The notes beneath the pieces were generated by a model. That model had not been told where the DNA came from. It did not search any database and saw only the letters and a list, made by a program, of their open reading frames with translations. From Sporobacter sp942492735 (GTDB lineage: Bacteria; Bacillota; Clostridia; Oscillospirales; Oscillospiraceae), in NCBI GenBank assembly GCA_942492735.1, contig OW818648.1, positions 2,542,001-2,606,000 of the forward strand: 64,000 bases of DNA. Direction: 5' to 3'. This document shows positions 1-7,217 of this stretch, in pieces. The translations under genes and the position numbers were made by a program. Positions within the stretch are counted from its first letter, which is position 1, and each line of letters opens with the position of its first letter.

Positions 1-1
1 T

Positions 2-1063
2 ATAACTCCTGATGAGGTTCGCGATAGATTTCGCGGCTATGAACACCAGGCAATCCGTGAACGCGGGCTGCTTTTTCCGGGAATTATGGAATTGCTGCGG
101 CATCTGTCGGTCAACGGGTATGTTCTTTCAATCTGTTCGAACGGCAGTTTTGAATACATCGAGCTCGTACTCAATTTGACCTGTATCAGAGAATATTTTA
201 CTGGGGTATACACCGCAAGGCATCATGAATCAAAGGCTCAATTTGTTGCCGAGCTTTTAATGCCTGATGATCATGCTGTATATATCGGAGATTCTTTTGA
301 CGATATTGAAGCCGGTTATCAAAATAGTATTCCTACAATTGCAGCATTGTATGGTTATGGAAATAAGGATTACTTAAAACAAGCAACGTTCGCTGTTTCT
401 GCTCCTGAAGAAATCATTGGGTGCATTCATCAGCTTGATGTATTTGCGCAGATAACACAGCGATTGATTGCAAAGGGTTCTCGTATCATCGGCATCAGCG
501 GGATCGACACCTCGGGTAAAACTAGATTTTCGCAATCTTACGCGCGCTATTTAGATCACCTTGGCTATAAAACTGCCATCATTCATCTCGACGATTTTCA
601 CAACCCTTTAATCGTCCGCCGGAGCGGCGACAACGAAATCGACGCTTATTACGAACATGCTTTCAATTATGCGCAGCTCATCCGGGAAGTGCTGGAACCG
701 CTGAAGCGGCAGGGGAATATTGACAAAGATATTCTCTGTTTGAATGTGGACACCGACAGATATGAAAACACGGTACATTACGAAATTAACAGCGAAACGG
801 TTGTTCTGCTTGAAGGTGTTCTGCTATTCCGGCCGCCTGTGCTGACGTATCTTGAGGGCAAGGTTTTTCTAGAGATTGATTTCACAGAAATGCTAAAAAG
901 AGCGCGTTTACGGGATGTTCCCAAATACGGCGAAGCGTTTATGAAAAAGTATACCGATAAGTATATACCGGTTCAGAAACGATATCTTGACGAATATAAA
1001 CCCCGTTTCACTTGTGATCTCGTTGTCGACAACAACGACTATCTGCACCCAATGATCATATAA
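2..1063 (+). CDS. HAD-like phosphatase fused to uridine kinase-like domain (5' partial)
   Basis: The reading frame is open to the left window edge, so the true start lies outside; an internal ATG at 86 is probably not the start. The first third is HAD-like: a motif II serine context (ICSNGS) and a motif IV acidic loop (YIGDSFDDIEAG). From about 480 a P-loop kinase domain begins with Walker A GISGIDTSGKT, followed by HLDDFHNP, the arrangement seen in uridine kinase/phosphoribulokinase-type enzymes. The fusion suggests a nucleoside or sugar kinase coupled to a phosphatase; substrate unknown. A hairpin terminator follows directly. Family placement is fairly secure, precise function is not. Confidence 0.75.
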   Translation: MTPDEVRDRFRGYEHQAIRERGLLFPGIMELLRHLSVNGYVLSICSNGSFEYIELVLNLTCIREYFTGVYTARHHESKAQFVAELLMPDDHAVYIGDSFDDIEAGYQNSIPTIAALYGYGNKDYLKQATFAVSAPEEIIGCIHQLDVFAQITQRLIAKGSRIIGISGIDTSGKTRFSQSYARYLDHLGYKTAIIHLDDFHNPLIVRRSGDNEIDAYYEHAFNYAQLIREVLEPLKRQGNIDKDILCLNVDTDRYENTVHYEINSETVVLLEGVLLFRPPVLTYLEGKVFLEIDFTEMLKRARLRDVPKYGEAFMKKYTDKYIPVQKRYLDEYKPRFTCDLVVDNNDYLHPMII

Positions 1064-1078
1064 ACTCATTCACAATGC

Positions 1079-1111
1079 AAACGGCAGGAGCGATATGCTT
1101 CTGCCGTTTTT
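1079..1111 (+). terminator. Rho-independent terminator of the HAD/kinase gene
   Basis: Inverted repeat ACGGCAG...CTGCCGT starting 18 bases after the stop codon, with an extra AGC/GCT inner pair, followed by TTTTTG. Confidence 0.8.
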
Positions 1112-1136
1112 GTGATATATAATGTGGTATACAAGT

Positions 1137-1784
1137 TTATTTTTTTATATACTCAAGCTCTTTCGCTCTCGGCAGATTCCATTTAAAGCAGGCTGAAACT
1201 ATGCGGATGACGACAATAATAAACGTTCCCGTCAGCATGGCATACACACTGTCAACATAAGGCCATAGAACGACACAGGTGACAGCGCCTATAAGCGATG
1301 CGACAGCATAAATATGTTTAACAAATATGTAGGGCGTATCTCCGGCTAGAATGTCACGCATAATCCCACCGCCGACGCCGGTGACTACGCCGACAAAGAC
1401 GAGCAGAAATTCGTTGAAGCCGGCTGAGACGTCAAATGCGGTGCGAATACCGATGACGGTAAAAATCCCAAGGCCCAGAGCGTCCATAATCATGAGAACT
1501 GTTTCAAAGACAGGGAGTTTACGCATCAGCCATCGGTGAATGGCGGGGATAAAGATAATAACGCCTATCACGATGGCAATCAATGCATATCTCGGCTCCT
1601 GAAAAGTTTTCGGAGGGTTGATGCCCAGAATTATATCACGCAATATTCCGCCGCCGACTGCAGTCGTCAGGCCGAGAATGGCAACCCCGAAGATATCCAT
1701 CCTCTTTTTGAGTCCTGTCATCGCGCCTGAAACAGCGAATGCAACAGTCCCGATAATCTCCAGCACCAGAATAAAAAGATCCAT
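1137..1784 (-). CDS. TRIC/UPF0126 family membrane protein
   Basis: A 215-residue integral membrane protein with about seven hydrophobic segments. Two similar halves each carry a glycine-rich signature (TTAVGGGILRDI and VGVVTGVGGGIMRDIL), which is the hallmark of the bacterial UPF0126/YicG family, related to trimeric intracellular cation channels. Start chosen at the ATG at 1784 because GGGGGT lies about 8 bases upstream; a longer frame reaching 1847 lacks such a site. Likely a monovalent cation channel or small-metabolite exporter in the cytoplasmic membrane; the substrate cannot be read from sequence. It converges with the preceding gene. Confidence 0.8.
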   Translation of the reverse strand: MDLFILVLEIIGTVAFAVSGAMTGLKKRMDIFGVAILGLTTAVGGGILRDIILGINPPKTFQEPRYALIAIVIGVIIFIPAIHRWLMRKLPVFETVLMIMDALGLGIFTVIGIRTAFDVSAGFNEFLLVFVGVVTGVGGGIMRDILAGDTPYIFVKHIYAVASLIGAVTCVVLWPYVDSVYAMLTGTFIIVVIRIVSACFKWNLPRAKELEYIKK

Positions 1785-2045
1785 ATTATTTACCCCCAAT
1801 AAAAATAGAAGCACATCCGTACAACAATGTACGTGATATGTATGCAAAAGTCAACGCCTCTTACCTTGGCAGTAAGTCTAAAGACGACAAGAATATTCCT
1901 ATACAAACAAAATCAAATAATCTTTAACTTATATTTGCAATATATGTAACTATATGGTATTATATTGCCAATTGTTCCCGCTGACATAGGTGGGCCGTTT
2001 TTATGATCCAAAACAAATAACTCAATTATTGAGTGTCGGCTTGAG

Positions 2046-2882
2046 GTGGCGAAAATAGATACAAAACTCGTAAACGTTGAAGGACTTCCGTATTCAGGGA
2101 AAAGCACGACAGCGCACTTCATCTCAGATTTACTAACGGACTGCGGAGAGAATGTGTCGTGTTTTGACGAGAATCACATGTGTCATCCGGCAGATTATAC
2201 ATTCCATGCTTTTATGAAAGATGAACAAGTGAGAGGCTTAGCGCCGGAAGAACAACGTCAGTTGTATGATGAAGGCACGAAAAGGCTTTCAGGGTTGATC
2301 ATTCCACTGACGAAAATTAGCGTCAGTCTGTTCGGAACTGTTATTCCGTATAAAATTTACGATAATTTGGATTGGGAAACCGAAAAACCCGTCATGCTGG
2401 AGCGTTGGCAGAGCTTCTCAAAAAAAGCGCTTCTGAAGAGTAAAATGCATGTTTTCAACAGCTGCATACTGCAAAATCCCATCAGTGAAATGATGATGCG
2501 TTTTGATTTTACTTTTCCGGAAATGTGGAGTTATATTTTTAGTATTTATAGAATGACGGCAGCGTTGAACCCAGTGGTTGTATACTTAAAATGTACAGAC
2601 ATAAAGGCGCGGCTTGAAGAGGAAATCTGCAGGCGTAAGCCAACCAGAATGAACAGCATGATCGATTATCACACGTCTCAGGGCTATGGAAAACGTAATG
2701 GCCTCAAAGGGTTCAATGGTTATGTCGACTGTCTGGAAGCGCGCCAGCGTATTGAGCTCAAGATACTTAGTGAATTGCCTGTCGAAAAGCTGATTTTAAC
2801 CGATCCGTTCAAAAATTGGACTGATGCGCACAACAAGATTAGTGGTTATTTAAAGAAAAAGAGTTTAGCCGGTGTTCTCTGA
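2046..2882 (+). CDS. P-loop kinase-like protein of unknown substrate
   Basis: 278 residues starting at GTG; an in-frame stop lies a short way upstream at 2004. A Walker A motif, GLPYSGKST, sits at residues 13-21, followed by FDENHM, which resembles the acidic substrate-loop region of thymidylate/deoxynucleoside kinases. The C-terminal half has a charged lid-like stretch (EEEICRRKPTR). The rest is not recognisable by eye. Likely a small-molecule kinase or nucleotide-binding enzyme. The gene is isolated, with its own terminator, and converges on glutamine synthetase. Confidence 0.65.
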   Translation: MAKIDTKLVNVEGLPYSGKSTTAHFISDLLTDCGENVSCFDENHMCHPADYTFHAFMKDEQVRGLAPEEQRQLYDEGTKRLSGLIIPLTKISVSLFGTVIPYKIYDNLDWETEKPVMLERWQSFSKKALLKSKMHVFNSCILQNPISEMMMRFDFTFPEMWSYIFSIYRMTAALNPVVVYLKCTDIKARLEEEICRRKPTRMNSMIDYHTSQGYGKRNGLKGFNGYVDCLEARQRIELKILSELPVEKLILTDPFKNWTDAHNKISGYLKKKSLAGVL

Positions 2883-2908
2883 CAAGTGTTTCGAGTCTAT
2901 AAAATCAA

Positions 2909-2942
2909 ACGGCAGCGGAATTTTTCTCCGCTGCCGTCTTTA
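2909..2942. terminator. Bidirectional terminator between P-loop gene and glnN
   Basis: Perfect 11-bp stem ACGGCAGCGGA/TCCGCTGCCGT (2909-2937). It is followed by CTTTA on the plus strand and by TTTGATTTT on the minus strand, so it probably serves both convergent genes. Confidence 0.8.
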
Positions 2943-2966
2943 TAGGTTCGTTTAATATTTACAAGC

Positions 2967-5060
2967 TTACAGCACACTGAAGAGGATATCGCCGTAAGTC
3001 GGGAACGGCCAACTCTTTTTAGCAGTGACGGATTCAAGCGCGTCGGCTGCCGTGCGGATAACATCCATTGCAGGAATGACGCTGTTTTTATAACTAAGGG
3101 ATTTCTCTGTGACATCTGATAATTCTTCCGTTTTGCTCAGAGCAGCCTCAAGAGCGAGCGTGCCCGTATAAAGCGTTGTCGTGAGTTCGTTAATTTTTGT
3201 CACGCAGGCTGCTTCATAAGTAACATCGGCTTTTTCCAGGAAGGCTTTCTTCGCGTTTGCGGCATCGGAAAGCTCTTTGGCGTATCCGGAGACGGCGGGG
3301 AGAATGCTCGTCTTTGCCATCTCGACCATGGTGAGTGCTTCGATGTTGAGGATTTTGCAATAATTCTCCAGGCTGATGTCGTAGCGGGAATGAAGCTCTG
3401 TGTGCGAATAAACATTATGTGACGAGAAGAGTTTGACATTTTTCTCCTTGAGGAGATAGGGCAGTGCTTCAGGTGTTGTCTTGAGGTTTAACAGACCGCG
3501 TTTTTCGGCTTCAGCAACCCAGGCGTCGTCATAGCCGTTGCCGTTGAAGATGATGCGTTTATGCTTGGCAATTGTATCCTTGACGATACTGGAAAGAGCG
3601 GCGGTTAAGTCGTCTGCGTCTTCAAGAGAATCGGCAAATTCGCGCAGTATTTCGGCGACAGCTGTATTGAGGACGATATTGGCTTCGGCAATAGACATCG
3701 ATGACCCGACCATACGGAACTCGAACTTGTTGCCGGTAAATGCAAATGGGGAGGTACGGTTTCTGTCTGTTGTATCCTTCGGGAACTGCGGCAGGACGTC
3801 AACACCGATTTTCATCATGATTTTTGCCTTGGCGTCGTACGATGAGCCGTTGACGATCGCATCGACTATTGCCGTCAGCTCATCGCCGAGAAAGATCGAG
3901 ACGATAGCCGGAGGCGCTTCGTTCGCGCCGAGGCGGTGATCATTTGCGGCGGTAGCAACGGAGATGCGAAGGAGATCCTGATATTCGTCAACTGCCTTGA
4001 TGATGGCGGCAAGGAAGAGCAGGAACTGGGCGTTTTCAAACGGTGTTTTGCCGGGTTCGAGAAGATTGGTGCCGGTGTTTGTGGCGATTGACCAGTTGTT
4101 GTGCTTACCGCTGCCGTTGATGCCTTCAAACGGCTTCTCGTGCAGGAGGCAGATCATATCGTATTTCTTGGCGATCTTCTGCATCAGGTCCATCGTGATA
4201 TGGTTGTGGTCGATCGCAACGTTCGTTGTTGTGAAGATGGGTGCCAACTCGTGCTGCGCGGGTGCAACTTCATTATGCTCTGTCTTGGCGAGGACACCGA
4301 GTTTCCACAGTTCCTCGTTGAGTTCGTCCATGAAGGCCGTAACGCGGGTCTTAATAGAGGCAAAGTACTGATCCTCAAGCTCCTGACCTTTTGGGGGCTT
4401 GTTGCCGAACAACGTACGTCCGGTGTAGATGAGGTCTTTTCTCTGATCATACATGGATTTGTCGATGAGGAAATACTCCTGCTCAGGACCCACTGTCGTT
4501 TTTACAGAAGTAGCTGTCGTATTTCCGAACAGACGGAGGATGCGGACAGCCTGCTTGCTGATGGTTTCCATAGAGCGAAGGAGCGGGGTCTTGGCGTCAA
4601 GTGCTTCCCCTGTATAGGAGCAGAACGCTGTCGGAATATAGAGTGTTGAACCCTTGACAAATGCTGAAGATGTGGGATCCCAAACCGTATAACCGCGGGC
4701 TTCGAATGTCGCGCGGATTCCGCCGGACGGGAAGCTCGACGCGTCGGGCTCGCCTCTGACGAGTTCGCTTCCTGAGAACTCCATAAGTATTCTGCCGTCA
4801 TTTGTTGGTGTAATAAAGCTATCGTGTTTTTCGGCTGTGATGCCAGTCATTGGCTGGAACCAATGCGTAAAGTGCGTGGCGCCCTTTTCAATGGCCCAGT
4901 CTTTCATCGCATTGGCAATGACGTTTGCAACGCTGACATCAAGATTGACGCCTTCGTTCATCGTTTTCTGTAGTGCTTTATATGTATCCTTGGGTAATTT
5001 CTGTTTCATGACATGGTCGCTGAAAACCATACTTCCGAACATTTCATATACATTAGCCAT
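2967..5060 (-). CDS. glnN: Type III glutamine synthetase
   Basis: 697 residues, the usual length of GSIII, the large dodecameric form found in Bacteroidetes, Clostridia and cyanobacteria. It makes glutamine from glutamate, ammonia and ATP in the cytoplasm. Motifs visible: the metal-binding GPEQEYFLID, NEVAPAQHELAP, GSGKHNNWSI and the GSIII-type N terminus with FTHWFQPMTG. Start ATG at 5060 is preceded by GGGGAG. It stands alone with its own strong promoter and an unusual leader hairpin (see separate entries), which suggests control at the level of transcript elongation or stability in response to nitrogen. No glnR or PII gene lies nearby. Confidence 0.95.
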   Translation of the reverse strand: MANVYEMFGSMVFSDHVMKQKLPKDTYKALQKTMNEGVNLDVSVANVIANAMKDWAIEKGATHFTHWFQPMTGITAEKHDSFITPTNDGRILMEFSGSELVRGEPDASSFPSGGIRATFEARGYTVWDPTSSAFVKGSTLYIPTAFCSYTGEALDAKTPLLRSMETISKQAVRILRLFGNTTATSVKTTVGPEQEYFLIDKSMYDQRKDLIYTGRTLFGNKPPKGQELEDQYFASIKTRVTAFMDELNEELWKLGVLAKTEHNEVAPAQHELAPIFTTTNVAIDHNHITMDLMQKIAKKYDMICLLHEKPFEGINGSGKHNNWSIATNTGTNLLEPGKTPFENAQFLLFLAAIIKAVDEYQDLLRISVATAANDHRLGANEAPPAIVSIFLGDELTAIVDAIVNGSSYDAKAKIMMKIGVDVLPQFPKDTTDRNRTSPFAFTGNKFEFRMVGSSMSIAEANIVLNTAVAEILREFADSLEDADDLTAALSSIVKDTIAKHKRIIFNGNGYDDAWVAEAEKRGLLNLKTTPEALPYLLKEKNVKLFSSHNVYSHTELHSRYDISLENYCKILNIEALTMVEMAKTSILPAVSGYAKELSDAANAKKAFLEKADVTYEAACVTKINELTTTLYTGTLALEAALSKTEELSDVTEKSLSYKNSVIPAMDVIRTAADALESVTAKKSWPFPTYGDILFSVL

Positions 5061-5101
5061 ATTCTATTTCTCCCCAAAAAAAAGATTTTACGTATAAAAA
5101 C

Positions 5102-5146
5102 AAAAAACAGCAAGGCACACCTAATACGGTGGCGCCTTTGCCGCTG
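5102..5146 (-). promoter_or_regulatory. Terminator-like hairpin at the 5' end of the glnN transcript
   Basis: On the minus strand the leader folds as CAGC...AAGGC.CACC / GGTG.GCCTT.GCTG (5146-5108), followed immediately by TTTTTT. It lies about 45 bases before the glnN start codon and begins within a few bases of the predicted transcription start. It has the form of an intrinsic terminator or attenuator; whether an antiterminator partner exists is not evident. Confidence 0.6.
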
Positions 5147-5154
5147 TATGATAT

Positions 5155-5183
5155 ATTATAGCTCTGCAATTTTGTTTTGTCAA
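5155..5183 (-). promoter_or_regulatory. Sigma-A promoter of glnN
   Basis: Minus-strand TTGACA (5183-5178) and TATAAT (5160-5155) separated by exactly 17 bases, a consensus housekeeping promoter. Transcription would start near 5148. Confidence 0.8.
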
Positions 5184-5425
5184 TTATGCATTTATTGTCT
5201 TTATACCTAATTAATCAGCGAATCCGGCCTTATTCTTTAATAGAATCAATAATAGCGATAATACCACATTATTTTTGACAATCAATGTCAAACGATTTAT
5301 AATCCATATAAGAGATGTCCTGCCAATCTTTCGGTAATACTGCATCTATATGAAGGCAGTATTTCATTTCCTGACGATACCGGTAGCGGTACGTCTGATT
5401 AATCCTTAGAAAAGAGGTAGCAATA

Positions 5426-6220
5426 ATGTCAGAGCCCGCACTCAATGTCAGACACCTTCCCGATCAGCCCGGCGCCCTCTATATAGAATTTGATAATCCG
5501 CCAATGAACCAGTTTACGATGGATTTGTGGACCAAGCTTGTTATAGTGCTGCGCGATGCGCGTTATGATGACAGCGTCCGTGTTGTTATACTCTCCGGTG
5601 CCGGTGAGCGCGCCTTTTCGGCAGGGCTTGCCATGGAGATGCTTGATAATTTAGGATGCGACGCGGATGCCGCGCTGATATATACGCTCGGATTTGAAGT
5701 CAGGGAAGCCATATACGCCCTTGGTAAGCCGATTATTGCCGCTGTCAAAGGTAACTGCGTCGGCGGTGGGCTGGAGATATCGCTGTGCTGCGATTTGATA
5801 TATGCGGCGGAGGGCTCGAAATTCATGCTGCCTGAAATGAATATCGGGCTTGTACCCGGCTGCGGCGGCGCCATCCACCTCGCCCAGAAAATACCGGTGA
5901 ACCGCGCGTTTGAGATGATTTTATTCGGCGACAGAATCACCGCTGAAGAGGCAAAAAACCTGGGACTTGTCAATCAGATCTTCCCTAAGGAATCGTTTGA
6001 CGATGACCTGAGGGCCATTGTCGACAAAATATTAAGCAAGCCCCCCGTTGCAGTCAGAGCGCTCAAAGAGCTGATGGCGCAGGCGAGATTGTCGGTCAAT
6101 GAAATGGCAGCCCTGCAGGTTGAGCGTCGCCTTGCCGTCGACCTGATGAAGACCCAGGATTTCAAGGAAGCCGTTTCCGCCTTCAGAGAAAAACGGACGC
6201 CGACTTTTACCGGAAAATAA
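5426..6220 (+). CDS. Enoyl-CoA hydratase/isomerase (crotonase) family protein
   Basis: 264 residues, standard crotonase length. The oxyanion-hole segment SGAGERAFSAGLAM, the GGGLEISLCCDLIYA helix and the PEMNIGLVPGCGG segment are present. The two glutamates that act as acid/base in hydratases (in GGLE and PEMN) are both retained, favouring a hydratase over an isomerase or hydrolase. Start ATG preceded by AGAGG. The gene is monocistronic, with no beta-oxidation or butyrate genes around it, so the CoA ester it acts on is unknown; crotonyl-CoA hydration in butyrate formation and aromatic or amino-acid CoA metabolism are both possible. Confidence 0.88.
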   Translation: MSEPALNVRHLPDQPGALYIEFDNPPMNQFTMDLWTKLVIVLRDARYDDSVRVVILSGAGERAFSAGLAMEMLDNLGCDADAALIYTLGFEVREAIYALGKPIIAAVKGNCVGGGLEISLCCDLIYAAEGSKFMLPEMNIGLVPGCGGAIHLAQKIPVNRAFEMILFGDRITAEEAKNLGLVNQIFPKESFDDDLRAIVDKILSKPPVAVRALKELMAQARLSVNEMAALQVERRLAVDLMKTQDFKEAVSAFREKRTPTFTGK

Positions 6221-6225
6221 AGCTC

Positions 6226-6265
6226 AGCCAAAACGCCTTCCGGGTATATGGAAGGCGTTTTGGCT
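6226..6265. terminator. Bidirectional terminator after the crotonase gene
   Basis: Perfect 16-bp stem AGCCAAAACGCCTTCC with its complement, 8-base loop, placed between convergent genes. The T-rich arm of the stem faces both directions but no long T-run follows. Confidence 0.7.
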
Positions 6266-6283
6266 GTAATTGATTGGATTGTT

Positions 6284-6556
6284 TTACTGTTTGCAGCTGT
6301 GCTTGATTCTGTCAACTTCCTCGGCGCGCTTGCCGTTGTTGAAACGGTCGAGTGTGCCAACGAGATAGCCGGTAATGCGGCGAATGCGCTCGAAGGGCAC
6401 CGTTTGCCAATGATATGTCATATCGACAAAATCGCCGTCCAGAACGATATCAATTCCGGTGATCATTTTGTCGGGATATTTTTCACGCGCACGTTTCACA
6501 TAGGCTTCTATCTCGGCCGAAGAGAGTTCGCCGCCGGTCACCTTAACGTCAGTCAT
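6284..6556 (-). CDS. Small protein resembling the C-terminal end of anaerobic ribonucleotide reductase
   Basis: 90 residues with a good ribosome site (AGGAGGGG). The C-terminal half, ERIRRITGYLVGTLDRFNNG followed by KRAEE and a VDRIKHS tail, looks like the C-terminal region of class III ribonucleotide reductase NrdD. However, the glycyl-radical loop and the four zinc-binding cysteines are absent (only one cysteine, near the C terminus). Stand-alone proteins of this type occur in Clostridia and are often annotated as NrdD. It cannot be a reductase; a regulatory or structural role is possible. Recognition is from memory of the motif, not a search. Confidence 0.6.
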   Translation of the reverse strand: MTDVKVTGGELSSAEIEAYVKRAREKYPDKMITGIDIVLDGDFVDMTYHWQTVPFERIRRITGYLVGTLDRFNNGKRAEEVDRIKHSCKQ

Positions 6557-6691
6557 AAAAACCCCTCCTATATCTAGTTGTTTTACTGGAACACTATCAC
6601 TATATCATGTTTATTTCACAAAGTCCATATAGAATTGGTAAAATACAGTATGCACTTTATACAATTTTCGTATTAAGTGATCGCTACATAA

Positions 6692-6728
6692 AACAGCCAT
6701 GACCGATTAGTTGTCATGGCCGTTTTCA
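6692..6728 (-). terminator. Terminator of the small Ser/Pro/Ala-rich lipoprotein gene
   Basis: Stem GCCATGAC/GTCATGGC, extended by AAC/GTT around a mismatch, followed on the minus strand by TGTTTTAT. Confidence 0.7.
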
Positions 6729-6771
6729 TATCTGATTGGACGTTTGTTTTCTATTAGTTTATTAGCCTATA

Positions 6772-7014
6772 TTAGCTCGCACTTGGAGAAGCAGACGCTG
6801 ATGTGCCGGGCGATGCAGAAGGGTTGGCGGAGGCACTTGGGGACGCGGCGGATGCTGCTGGTGATGCGCTAGCCGGCGTGCTTGCAGAAGGGGACGGCAA
6901 AGGGGAAGCAGAGACAATTGGGCTGGGCGATGGCGTGGTGTCTGTCGGTGTGCAGCCGGCCAGAAGCGCCGCTGCTAAAACGACGGTGAGGGTGAGCGCA
7001 ATGCACTTTTTCAT
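6772..7014 (-). CDS. Small low-complexity lipoprotein
   Basis: 80 residues. A signal peptide with lipobox LLAGC (cysteine at residue 20) is followed by a 60-residue tail made almost only of Ser, Ala, Pro and Thr, with SPSPS/ASASPS-like repeats. There is no folded domain; it may be a membrane-anchored, wall-spanning linker or simply a surface peptide. AAGGAG lies 9 bases before the ATG and a terminator follows, so it looks like a real, independently transcribed gene. Confidence 0.7.
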   Translation of the reverse strand: MKKCIALTLTVVLAAALLAGCTPTDTTPSPSPIVSASPLPSPSASTPASASPAASAASPSASANPSASPGTSASASPSAS

Positions 7015-7160
7015 AATGACAATCTCCTTACTAAAATAATCCTGCGTGTCTTATGCATTTTGCTTTTCATTAAACGGTGGGTAATCGAGCGCTGTGCCTT
7101 GGTTAGTTTAATTTTTACCAAAAAATACTAATATTATTCTGCAGGGGCAATAAAAACAAA

Positions 7161-7197
7161 CCGCAGACTGTTATGATCGTTCATAACAAATCTGCGG
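7161..7197 (-). terminator. Terminator of the gdpP-to-ftsH gene block
   Basis: Stem CCGCAGA/TCTGCGG with an inner TTATGA/TCATAA pairing, followed on the minus strand by TTTGTTTTTATT, just beyond the ftsH stop codon. Confidence 0.8.
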
Positions 7198-7217
7198 TGC
7201 TTATCTGTAACGTCTAT

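Noticed and set aside
4101..4649. Plus-strand 182-codon frame inside glnN
   Set aside because: Antisense to a strongly conserved gene, no ribosome site, composition typical of a complementary frame.
6803..7039. Plus-strand 78-codon frame over the small lipoprotein
   Set aside because: Low-complexity mirror of the Ser/Ala/Pro-coding strand; no ribosome site, while the minus-strand gene has signal peptide, ribosome site and terminator.
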